Positions 57,279-64,000 of a stretch of 64,000 nucleotides of DNA are shown one piece after another. Source of the DNA: an uncultured Aquimarina sp. (lineage in GTDB: Bacteria > Bacteroidota > Bacteroidia > Flavobacteriales > Flavobacteriaceae); assembly GCA_947498775.1 (NCBI GenBank), contig CANMLL010000003.1:248001-312000 (forward strand). The letters run 5' to 3'. The position numbers and the translations under genes are program-made. The notes beneath the pieces are model-generated. The model saw only the letters and a list, made by a program, of their open reading frames with translations. It was not told the DNA's origin and ran no database searches. Within the stretch, counting starts at the first letter, position 1. Every line of letters begins with the position of its first letter.

Positions 57279-59657
57279 TTGAAAAAATATATCACAATTA
57301 GTTTCCTGATCATACTTATCACACAATATTCTCTGTATAGTCAAGAAAAGCATACCATAAGCGGAACAGTCTCTGAACAATCCAGTAACGAGACTCTTAT
57401 TGGAGTAAATATTATCTTTCCCGAAATTGGAAAAGGAGTAGTAACCAATGAATATGGGTTCTACTCAATCACATTGCCCCAAGGAACTTATAAATTACAG
57501 GTAAGCTATTTAGGTTTTCAAGATATCGTGCAAGAAATAGAATTAAATGAAGATAAAAAACTTAATTTTCAATTAATCGAAGCTTCCGAAATGCTTGACG
57601 AAGTAGTAATCACAGAAAAAGCAGAAAAATTGAACATTAAGACTCCCCAGATGAGTCTTAACAAGCTTACTGCAGGAACCATCAAACAGATTCCTGTTGT
57701 GCTAGGTGAGGCCGATGTAATCAAATCGATCATTCTTCTACCTGGGGTAACTAGTGGCGGTGAAGGAGCATCGGGATTTAATGTTCGCGGTGGAGCAGCA
57801 GATCAAAACCTAATTTTATTAGACGAAGCTACCATTTTTAACTCCTCGCACCTATTTGGTTTTTTCTCCGTATTTAATCCTGATGCCATAAAAGATATTA
57901 AACTCTACAAAGGAGGTATTCCTGCACGATATGGGGGACGCGTTTCCTCGGTATTAGATATCTATCAAAAAGAAGGAAATAGCAAAAAATTCAAAATGAG
58001 TGGAGGTTTAGGAGCTGTATCCAGCAGGTTGTTGGCAGAAGGACCGATCAAAAAAGATCGAGGGGCTTTTTTGGTAGGAGGAAGAGCTTCGTATGCGCAT
58101 CTATTTTTGAAACTATTTGAAAATGATAATGTAGCCTACTTTTATGACTTAAATACAAAATTAAATTATAAACTTAACGAAAACAACAACTTGTTTCTAT
58201 CAGGATATTTTGGGCGTGATGTATTTAGTATAAATGAAAGTTTTGAGAACACCTATGGCAACACCGTGCTTAATTTACGATGGAATCATTTGTTTTCAGA
58301 CAAGCTGTTCTCTAATCTATCCCTTATATATTCAGATTATTTTTATGGGTTAGAATTAGATTTTGTAGGTTTTGAGTGGGATTCCGGGATTCGTAATTTC
58401 AATCTAAAATATGACCTGCAACATTATATAAGTAATAACTTTCAACTTAATTACGGAATCAATAATATCTACTTTAGATTTAATCCCGGTGAAATTAAAC
58501 CAAATAGCGAAGATTCAGGAATTATCAGAGAAAAACTTATCGATAAATATGCCAACGAATTTGCAGCATATATAGATGCAGAACATAAAATTTCTAATAA
58601 CTTAACACTTCAATACGGACTCAGGTTAAGCAACTTCATAAGACTAGGGCAAGACGAACTAAATGTTTATGAAAATGACAATCCACTTTTGTTTAATGAA
58701 GAACTTCAGATCTACGAGTCGGCAGAACCTATTGGTACAGAAAATTTTAGTCGAAGTGACCAAATTGAAACCTTTACAAATTTAGAGCCTAGAGTAGCGC
58801 TAGCCTATGCTTTTAATGACAATACTTCAATAAAAGCTAGCTATAATAGAATGGCGCAATATCTACACCTCCTTTCAAACACAAATTCTCCCACTCCGTT
58901 AGATGTCTGGACACCTAGTGGCAAATACATAAAACCTCAGTTACTTAATCAATATGCGCTTGGATACTTCAAAAGTATTAGAGATGGAGAATATTCTCTC
59001 GAAACAGAGATTTTTTATAAAGATATCGAAAACCGAATTGATTATATAGACGGAGCCGATTTAATTGCAAATAATGCCATCGAACAAGATATTCTAAATG
59101 GTGAAGCTCGTGCCTATGGTCTAGAATTTTTGTTACGTAAAAACGAAGGGAAATTTAAAGGCTGGCTGGCCTATACCCTATCCAAATCAGAACAAAGAAC
59201 ACCTGGTAGAACCGCACAAGAACCGGGAATTAATGACAATCAATGGTACAACACACCTTTTGACAAGACCCATGACATCTCTTTTAATGGTTCTTATGAA
59301 TTGAATGAAAAATGGAAATTTGGTGCTAACTTTGTATTTCAGACCGGGCAACCAACAAATTATCCAACCGGGCAATTTGAATATCAAGGATTAGTAATCC
59401 CTGTATTTGATACACCAAGAAATAGTGAACGGTTACCGGCATATCATAGAATGGATATCTCGGCCACTTTGACTCCAAGGAAAAACAAAAATCGAAAATG
59501 GCAAGGAGAATGGGTATTCAGTATTTACAATTTATATAACCGTAGAAATGCAGCATCCATTACTTTTGGGCAAAATGATGAAACCTTGGTTAATGAAGCT
59601 ACACGAACCTCAATATTTGGGATTGTTCCTGCAGTAACCTATAATTTTAAATTTTAG
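57279..59657 (+). CDS. TonB-dependent receptor with carboxypeptidase-regulatory-like domain
   Basis: The 792-residue outer-membrane protein has a signal peptide (about 1-20), a carboxypeptidase-regulatory-like beta-sandwich (HTISGTVSEQSSNETLIGVN, then FYSITLPQGTYKLQVSYLGF, about 25-105), a plug domain (about 118-225, with FNVRGGAADQNLILLDEATI), and a 22-strand barrel ending in the aromatic PAVTYNFKF. The start is TTG at 57279. It imports a large or scarce substrate, using TonB. The DUF4249 lipoprotein follows after 4 bp. Substrate cannot be read; no SusD partner is present. Confidence 0.9.
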   Translation: MKKYITISFLIILITQYSLYSQEKHTISGTVSEQSSNETLIGVNIIFPEIGKGVVTNEYGFYSITLPQGTYKLQVSYLGFQDIVQEIELNEDKKLNFQLIEASEMLDEVVITEKAEKLNIKTPQMSLNKLTAGTIKQIPVVLGEADVIKSIILLPGVTSGGEGASGFNVRGGAADQNLILLDEATIFNSSHLFGFFSVFNPDAIKDIKLYKGGIPARYGGRVSSVLDIYQKEGNSKKFKMSGGLGAVSSRLLAEGPIKKDRGAFLVGGRASYAHLFLKLFENDNVAYFYDLNTKLNYKLNENNNLFLSGYFGRDVFSINESFENTYGNTVLNLRWNHLFSDKLFSNLSLIYSDYFYGLELDFVGFEWDSGIRNFNLKYDLQHYISNNFQLNYGINNIYFRFNPGEIKPNSEDSGIIREKLIDKYANEFAAYIDAEHKISNNLTLQYGLRLSNFIRLGQDELNVYENDNPLLFNEELQIYESAEPIGTENFSRSDQIETFTNLEPRVALAYAFNDNTSIKASYNRMAQYLHLLSNTNSPTPLDVWTPSGKYIKPQLLNQYALGYFKSIRDGEYSLETEIFYKDIENRIDYIDGADLIANNAIEQDILNGEARAYGLEFLLRKNEGKFKGWLAYTLSKSEQRTPGRTAQEPGINDNQWYNTPFDKTHDISFNGSYELNEKWKFGANFVFQTGQPTNYPTGQFEYQGLVIPVFDTPRNSERLPAYHRMDISATLTPRKNKNRKWQGEWVFSIYNLYNRRNAASITFGQNDETLVNEATRTSIFGIVPAVTYNFKF

Positions 59658-59661
59658 ACAA

Positions 59662-60483
59662 ATGAAAAAGCTAATTTATATACTATCAATTTTAGTACTA
59701 TGTACAGCTTGTGAAGATGTTATTGATGTAGATGTACCAGATGGAGAACCAAGATTGGTGATCGACGCTTCTTTTGAGTTTTACTTAGATGAAAATCCGG
59801 TAGATACTGAAGGAGGAGTACGGTTAACACTATCTGCTCCATTTTTTGACACAGAAATTCCTACAGTAAGTGATGCTACTGTTTTTATTACTGATCTTTC
59901 TGACAACAGTATTATCAATTTTAATGAAACCTCAGAACCAGGGTTTTACCTTCCTGAAAATGGAATAACAATTATTCCCCAATTTGACATACCATATGAG
60001 TTAACCGTTATTCACGAAAACGAAACATATAAAGCTACAACACAACTCTTTCCTACCGTACCTATTGAAAATATAGAACAAGGGGATGGAACTTTGTTTG
60101 ATGGTGATGAAACTGAAATAATTGTTTCATTCACAGATGATGGGACAAGGGATGATTTTTATCTTTTTGATTTTGATTTTAACCTTTTAGAAGTGAGTGA
60201 TGATCGTTTCTATCAAGGCGAATTTTTTAATTTTTCATATTTCTATGAAGATATGGTAGCAGGTCGTGATATAACTATCAAAATTCTGGGCATTGATAGG
60301 CAATATTTCAATTATGCCGGCTTACTTATAGATCAAAGTGATCAAGATGGCGGAGGTCCTTTTCAAACACCCCCGGCCTTATTGAGAGGAAATATAATCA
60401 ATACTACAAATCCAGATAACTATCCTCTTGGATATTTCAATCTTTCTGAAGCCAATCGATTTGAATTTACCGTAGAAGAATGA
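59662..60483 (+). CDS. DUF4249 family lipoprotein
   Basis: The 273-residue protein has a lipobox (LVLCTAC, Cys17) after a short hydrophobic signal and a beta-sandwich ectodomain with ITDLSDNSIINFNETSEPGFYLPENG and repeated aspartate-rich strands. DUF4249 lipoproteins pair with TonB receptors in Bacteroidota and probably serve as surface-exposed accessory or capture proteins. Its start, 4 bp after the receptor stop, supports such a complex. A MITE-like copy begins 14 bp after it. Confidence 0.82.
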   Translation: MKKLIYILSILVLCTACEDVIDVDVPDGEPRLVIDASFEFYLDENPVDTEGGVRLTLSAPFFDTEIPTVSDATVFITDLSDNSIINFNETSEPGFYLPENGITIIPQFDIPYELTVIHENETYKATTQLFPTVPIENIEQGDGTLFDGDETEIIVSFTDDGTRDDFYLFDFDFNLLEVSDDRFYQGEFFNFSYFYEDMVAGRDITIKILGIDRQYFNYAGLLIDQSDQDGGGPFQTPPALLRGNIINTTNPDNYPLGYFNLSEANRFEFTVEE

Positions 60484-60497
60484 TAGTATTTACCAAA

Positions 60498-60659
60498 AAG
60501 TGGTTTAAATTTTTTTGATTGAACCAAAAAATAGAGGTTTTGTAATCAATTAAAGTCTTTTTTGCACTTTTATAGCAACACTACGAAGTAAGAAAAAAGA
60601 CAAAAACTGAACGCAAAAGATCATTTTTATAGCCAATTGAAAAAAGTTTAAACCACTTC
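60498..60659. mobile_element. MITE-like non-coding element, copy 3 (162 bp, inverted)
   Basis: The minus strand starts GAAGTGGTTTAAACTTTTTT (from 60659 downwards) and matches the copy at 7730 through CTATAAAAATG, CTTACTTCGTAG and AGTGCAAAAAA. The far end, AAGTGGTTTAAATTTTTTTG at 60498, is the inverted terminal repeat. It lies 47 bp upstream of murQ and 14 bp downstream of the DUF4249 stop. Confidence 0.7.
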
Positions 60660-60694
60660 ACTTATTAAACTAGTATCATCATCTTAAAAATGAG

Positions 60695-60702
60695 TATTTT
60701 TG
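60695..60702 (+). promoter_or_regulatory. -7 box TATTTTTG immediately before murQ
   Basis: An exact TAnnTTTG match ends 4 bp before the murQ ATG (60707). The implied start lies at or very near the ATG, so a leaderless mRNA is possible. No TTG at -33. Confidence 0.35.
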
Positions 60703-60706
60703 AAGT

Positions 60707-61519
60707 ATGAACTTTACCAAAACTACAGAACAAGCTTCAAAATATAATCATCTGGAGAAGATGAGTATCAATGAACTATTGATTAATATCAATAACGAAG
60801 ACAAGACTGTTCCTATTGCAGTAGAAAAGTCAATTCCGCAAGTTGAAATATTAGTAACTCAAGTTGTAAATAAATTAAAAAATGGAGGAAGGCTCTTCTA
60901 TATGGGAGCAGGAACCAGTGGTCGATTAGGAATAGTTGATGCTAGCGAATGCCCTCCTACTTTTGGAGTTACTCATGATTTGGTTATCGGATTAATTGCC
61001 GGAGGGGATCCAGCAATCAGAAAAGCGGTAGAATTTGCAGAAGACAACACAGAGCAAGGATGGAAAGATCTACAAGAATATCGAATCTCAGAAAAAGATG
61101 TTGTGATCGGTATTGCCGCTTCGGGAACCACGCCCTACGTTATAGGCGCACTACAAAAATGCAATGATAACAATATAATTACTGGTTGTATCGCCTGCAA
61201 TGCAGGAAGCCCGCTTGCCAAAACAGCACAGTTCCCTATCGTAGTTACCGTAGGCCCAGAGTTTGTAACCGGAAGTTCTCGTATGAAAGCAGGAACCGCA
61301 CAAAAACTGGTGCTAAATATGATTTCGACTGCCACTATGATCCAATTAGGCAGAGTAAAAGGAAATAAAATGGTTGATATGCAACTTAGCAATAACAAGT
61401 TAGTAGATCGCGGTACTCGCATGATTATGGAAGAATTAAACATCAACAGAGAACAAGCAGTTGAGTTATTAGAAAAACATGGTAGTGTACGCAATGCAAT
61501 AAACAATTATGGAGCCTAA
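60707..61519 (+). CDS. murQ: N-acetylmuramic acid 6-phosphate etherase MurQ
   Basis: MurQ splits the lactyl ether of MurNAc-6-phosphate to GlcNAc-6-phosphate during peptidoglycan recycling. The 270-residue protein has an SIS domain: FYMGAGTSGRLGIVDASECPPT, then GGDPAIRKAVEFAEDN, AASGTTPYVIGALQ and TGSSRMKAGTAQKLVLN. The length is the Bacteroidota norm. Its 3' end overlaps the DUF6095 gene by 11 bp. No MurNAc transporter is in the window. Confidence 0.96.
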   Translation: MNFTKTTEQASKYNHLEKMSINELLININNEDKTVPIAVEKSIPQVEILVTQVVNKLKNGGRLFYMGAGTSGRLGIVDASECPPTFGVTHDLVIGLIAGGDPAIRKAVEFAEDNTEQGWKDLQEYRISEKDVVIGIAASGTTPYVIGALQKCNDNNIITGCIACNAGSPLAKTAQFPIVVTVGPEFVTGSSRMKAGTAQKLVLNMISTATMIQLGRVKGNKMVDMQLSNNKLVDRGTRMIMEELNINREQAVELLEKHGSVRNAINNYGA

Positions 61520-61742
61520 TAGAACCAACAAAGAATTATTGGGAAAAGGAGTGCAACGTATGGCGATTGCACTTATTCTTATGTTTATTAGTCCGGTAAT
61601 TATACATTCTGCCTTCAAAAACCAAGATCACCCCCTATATGTCCCTATTCTAATTTTAGGATTGATCGGCGCAGGATTTGCCATATTTATGGCTTTTAAA
61701 GGCATACGAACTATTATGGAGTCAATGTTTGGAAAGCGATAA
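61509..61742 (+). CDS. DUF6095-like small membrane protein
   Basis: The 77-residue protein has two transmembrane helices: about 21-37 (IALILMFISPVIIHSAF) and 45-66 (VPILILGLIGAGFAIFMAFKG), with a short basic C-terminus. It overlaps murQ by 11 bp and is cotranslated. Small two-helix proteins after murQ are conserved in Flavobacteriaceae (DUF6095, from memory). No function is known. Confidence 0.75.
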   Translation: MEPNRTNKELLGKGVQRMAIALILMFISPVIIHSAFKNQDHPLYVPILILGLIGAGFAIFMAFKGIRTIMESMFGKR

Positions 61743-61843
61743 TTTTTTCTGATATCAACACACAGGGTTATAATTTAATTTCTTTTAATCCAAACCATAA
61801 TCAGCTTCAAGCCTATAAGTTTCTATTCCGACTTAAATTGGTA

Positions 61844-62353
61844 TTAAATCCCCTCTCTCTTATTTACCGGTGAAGTCGGATTATAACCAAAACCAGGAAT
61901 TTTTATTTCTATTCCCAGGCTATCAAGGATATAGCCGATAGTTGCATAATGATGGATCGTATGACTATTGGCATGAGCTAAAATACTCTCTAAGGTATAA
62001 TTTACTGTTATCTTACCCTGCCCCATATTATCAGTAACGTGAATTAAATAATTCGTATTTACATCAATATAAGATAACAATGTTTCTTGCAACTCATATA
62101 TATATTGTATAGCAAATTCTTTGTTTGTTGATAAAATCTCATCCCGCTTACGAGCCGTTAAATCGATATTATTAGAATCCAGACCGCTAACTATGCAATC
62201 AAAGAAGTCAAGTGTATGCCGTATATGAGATCCAATACTTGAATAATAAGGTCCAACCGAAGTATCCTGATATGTAGTTGAATCTATTGCCTTCAATAAA
62301 GCAATTGCATTATTAAGATTATGATTAATTGAAGATACGATTAGTTCTTTCAT
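61844..62353 (-). CDS. DinB-like four-helix-bundle protein
   Basis: The 169-residue protein has the helical-bundle pattern of DinB/YfiT proteins: HNLNNAIALLKAIDSTTYQ, a metal-type histidine in SHIRHTLDFFDC, and ANSHTIHHYATIGYILDSL. Three histidines (HIRH and HTIHH) could bind a metal. DinB relatives include thiol-transferases and metal-dependent hydrolases; activity cannot be read. It is a single gene, convergent with murQ/DUF6095. Confidence 0.8.
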   Translation of the reverse strand: MKELIVSSINHNLNNAIALLKAIDSTTYQDTSVGPYYSSIGSHIRHTLDFFDCIVSGLDSNNIDLTARKRDEILSTNKEFAIQYIYELQETLLSYIDVNTNYLIHVTDNMGQGKITVNYTLESILAHANSHTIHHYATIGYILDSLGIEIKIPGFGYNPTSPVNKREGI

Positions 62354-62549
62354 AAACTATTTGGACGTAAGATACATAATTAACTTACACATCATATAGA
62401 TTGAAAGATAAATTTAATTTTTTTGACCTTGTACCGAAATATTAAATGATTGTTATCGTTGTATTATAGATTTATAATATCATAAAGTTCTTTCTTACAA
62501 AACAGTAGGATGTTTATCACCTAAATTAAGGTTTACCCGTAAAACTCAA

Positions 62550-62569
62550 GATAAAATGCGTATTTTATC
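62550..62569. promoter_or_regulatory. Perfect 8-bp inverted repeat GATAAAAT-GCGT-ATTTTATC
   Basis: The palindrome lies 77-96 bp upstream of the next gene and upstream of its proposed promoter, so it is a candidate activator site or a transcript hairpin. Confidence 0.35.
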
Positions 62570-62587
62570 GATTAATGACGTTTTTTT

Positions 62588-62619
62588 TTGGACGATACCT
62601 AAAAAATGTCGTATACTTG
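62588..62619 (+). promoter_or_regulatory. Candidate promoter (TTG-N21-TATACTTG)
   Basis: TTG at 62588-62590 and TATACTTG at 62612-62619 (one mismatch to TAnnTTTG) are separated by 21 bp, about 27 bp before the ATG at 62646. Confidence 0.35.
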
Positions 62620-62645
62620 TCCTGTGATTTAAAAGCCCCAGTAGA

Positions 62646-63464
62646 ATGAAAAAAATTGCACTTATCTTATTCTTATCTTGTTTTATTACCCAAATCAACG
62701 CTCAAAACGTATATGATGATGCGCTAACTGCAGCTAGTTATGCATACGCACACAGTAAAAAAGCGCATGGATCAAATAATGTGTATCATACACAGGAATA
62801 TGCTGATAAAGCTATAGAAGCTTTTGAAAAAGTAGAAAACCTGGCTGATCAGTGTGGATGCAAAAAAGCTAATGAAACTGCCTATGAGGCTAAAGTAGAC
62901 ATGCAAAGTTCGCTAGAGCAAGATACCTATGAGCGAAGCAGGTTTTTTGCAAAACGCGCCAAAGAACTTGGTTCTGAATTATTAGAACAGTTAACCTTTT
63001 GCCAAGCCAACGTTGGTGAGTATACTTATGCAGAAGAAGCTTCTGTTGATCAGGAAAATGAAATAGCAGATATGAGCAAAGAAGTATCTAGCAAACAAAA
63101 AGAATTAGAAGAAAAAAGACGTCAGTTAGAAATCGAACAAAGAAAATTAGAGCAACAAATAGCACAGCAAAATAAGCAAAAAGCTCAATTTGAAGCGAGA
63201 CGCGCTGCTGAATTAAAAGAACAAACCCTAATAAAATCTAAAGCAGAACAAGCATTAAAAAAGCTTGAAAACGCATTGCAAGAATTAAGCGTAGTACTTA
63301 ATGAAGAAGCTACATTCGAATCACAAGCAGATTATTCACGAAGTGATAACGAATTGAAAAACGAATCTCTTGATGATACAAAAACTTTTTATGTAAATAG
63401 AGCAAAAGAACTTACCCAAACAGCTATGCAACAGTTTGCTAGTTTTAATATGGTTGAAAATTAA
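62646..63464 (+). CDS. Secreted coiled-coil protein of unknown function
   Basis: The 272-residue protein has a signal peptide (KIALILFLSCFITQINA, about 3-19), a helical part with four cysteines (LADQCGCKKANE at about 67-78 and TFCQANVG), and a long coiled coil at about 140-215 with SSKQKELEEKRRQLEIEQRK. The first half repeats a YADKAIEAFEKVENLA-like helix that resembles a TPR turn. No family is recognised. It is a single gene followed by two hairpins. Confidence 0.6.
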   Translation: MKKIALILFLSCFITQINAQNVYDDALTAASYAYAHSKKAHGSNNVYHTQEYADKAIEAFEKVENLADQCGCKKANETAYEAKVDMQSSLEQDTYERSRFFAKRAKELGSELLEQLTFCQANVGEYTYAEEASVDQENEIADMSKEVSSKQKELEEKRRQLEIEQRKLEQQIAQQNKQKAQFEARRAAELKEQTLIKSKAEQALKKLENALQELSVVLNEEATFESQADYSRSDNELKNESLDDTKTFYVNRAKELTQTAMQQFASFNMVEN

Positions 63465-63473
63465 TTAACGCTG

Positions 63474-63541
63474 AATTTTATTTTGAGCCCCAAAATAAAA
63501 TTTTTAGAGACGGCACCTTTTTTAAGGTGTCGTTTTTTTTT
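63474..63541 (+). terminator. Two consecutive stem-loops, second with a T-run
   Basis: The first hairpin pairs AATTTTATTTTG (63474-63485) with CAAAATAAAATT (63491-63502). The second pairs GGCACCTT with AAGGTGTC (63512-63531) and is followed by nine or more T. The second is a good terminator for the coiled-coil gene. Confidence 0.75.
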
Positions 63542-63605
63542 CATTATACTTAAAAAAGTTTCTTCTGAATTCTAATAAAAGCTCAAAAAACAAGAACTCT
63601 TTTTA

Positions 63606-63704
63606 GTAAAGAACCTCGGGGGAAGACCACGAGGCATTTGTAAGAAACTGATTTTTGATTTCGAGGCAAGCCTCGGAGCATTTAAATCTCAATTATCGAG
63701 TAAA
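63606..63704. repeat. 99-bp dispersed intergenic repeat, copy B
   Basis: It is the second copy of the repeat at 46357-46455 (5 mismatches, same orientation). The palindrome CTCGATTATCGAG of copy A is broken here by one base. Both copies lie downstream of a gene and not within one. Confidence 0.85.
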
Positions 63705-63794
63705 TCGAATATCTTATATAGTTTTTTAAAGTCCAAAAACTTTACAAACGGGAAGGTTGCGAAATGGTTAAAGAATATACAAATTTCAAAAAAC

Positions 63795-63806
63795 CTAAAC
63801 GTTTAG
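63795..63806. promoter_or_regulatory. Perfect palindrome CTAAACGTTTAG before the peptide gene
   Basis: This 12-bp perfect palindrome lies 43-54 bp upstream of the ATG at 63849, where an operator would be expected. The DNA between is AT-rich. Confidence 0.3.
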
Positions 63807-63848
63807 TTGTAAATTGAAATTAATATTAACCTGTTAAATTAATTTATT

Positions 63849-64000
63849 ATGCATCAAAAAATTTTAGCATTACAAGGTATTCAAAAACTGAATAAGAAAC
63901 AGCAATCTTTAATTACAGGATCTCATTATGACAAAAGACAATGTAATTCAAATGGTGGTGGGGCTACTGGACAAAGCTGTACTAGTGCTTCCCAATGCAG
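63849..64000 (+). CDS. Cysteine-containing small peptide with GG-like leader (possible RiPP/bacteriocin precursor; cut by window edge)
   Basis: The frame from the ATG at 63849 gives 50 codons to the window end without a stop. Residues 1-24 (MHQKILALQGIQKLNKKQQ then SLITG) resemble the Bacteroidota leader pattern L-x-x-L-N-K-x-Q-x-x-I-x-G-G of peptides exported by C39-peptidase transporters, though the second glycine is serine. Residues 25-50 contain C32, GGGATG, C44 and C50 with much serine, glycine and asparagine. No modification enzyme is in the window. The peptide is seen; the class is inferred. Confidence 0.5.
   Translation, partial: MHQKILALQGIQKLNKKQQSLITGSHYDKRQCNSNGGGATGQSCTSASQC

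Overview
The window is AT-rich chromosomal DNA from a member of the Bacteroidota, most likely a marine Flavobacteriaceae (Aquimarina-like is a guess, not an assignment). The grounds are -7 boxes of the Bacteroidota form TAnnTTTG in front of many genes, several with a TTG about 18-20 bp upstream; few Shine-Dalgarno sites; frequent TTG starts; and family-specific genes such as a roughly 480-residue GAPDH, monomeric NADP isocitrate dehydrogenase, DUF4835, DUF4249, DUF6503, Bacteroidota-type RpoZ and BamD, and a TonB receptor with a carboxypeptidase-like N-terminal domain. No rRNA, tRNA, CRISPR array, prophage or IS transposase was seen. Most of the window is core chromosome.

Layout. 0-13.6 kb: a truncated DUF6503 gene, smpB, pcm, an oxidoreductase, a hydroxyacyl-CoA dehydrogenase, an M23 peptidase, an OmpA-like protein, a lipoprotein, a Crp/Fnr regulator, a DUF1015 protein, a YggS protein, an exonuclease/GIY-YIG fusion, an ion channel and miaA. 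13.7-34.4 kb is almost all minus strand: a two-component system, coaE-YbbR-glycosyltransferase, fabI, recN-DUF4835-coaBC-rpoZ-bamD, a Kir-type K+ channel with dapA and a DUF6913-like gene, then a tandem array of four diverged YhhN-like membrane proteins coupled to ligA, followed by a LOG protein, prmC and a GNAT gene. 34.5-41.4 kb is plus strand: an LEA-type lipoprotein, ribD, a HAD phosphatase, an EamA transporter, YigZ, dnaA, a protein-tyrosine phosphatase and an RsmI-like methylase. 41.4-44.8 kb is minus: a lysozyme-like protein, mltG, GNAT, dapF. 44.9-53.6 kb is plus: an HtrA protease, GAPDH, a coiled-coil membrane protein, trmD, rplS, a large non-coding interval and icd. 53.9-60.5 kb is an ECF sigma/membrane protein/adhesin-like/beta-barrel/TonB receptor/DUF4249 block. 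The right end holds murQ, DinB, a coiled-coil secreted protein and the start of a small cysteine-containing peptide gene with a GG-like leader.

Most noteworthy: (1) an apparent structured non-coding transcript of about 490 nt at 50549-51037, with promoter, boxA-like motif, several long helices and a strong terminator; (2) four tandem YhhN-like genes whose two conserved acidic positions have drifted differently; (3) a possible RiPP or bacteriocin-like precursor cut by the right edge; (4) a family of short non-coding elements with terminal inverted repeats, at four sites; (5) a 99-bp dispersed intergenic repeat present twice; (6) a one-base frameshift in a beta-barrel-like gene inside the ECF sigma block.

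Functionally, dapA and dapF serve lysine/meso-DAP synthesis, while mltG, murQ, the lysozyme-like protein and the M23 peptidase act on peptidoglycan. coaBC and coaE flank the recN/bamD region and make coenzyme A. smpB, trmD, miaA, prmC, rplS and the RsmI-like gene belong to translation. ligA, recN, dnaA and the exonuclease/GIY-YIG fusion belong to DNA maintenance.
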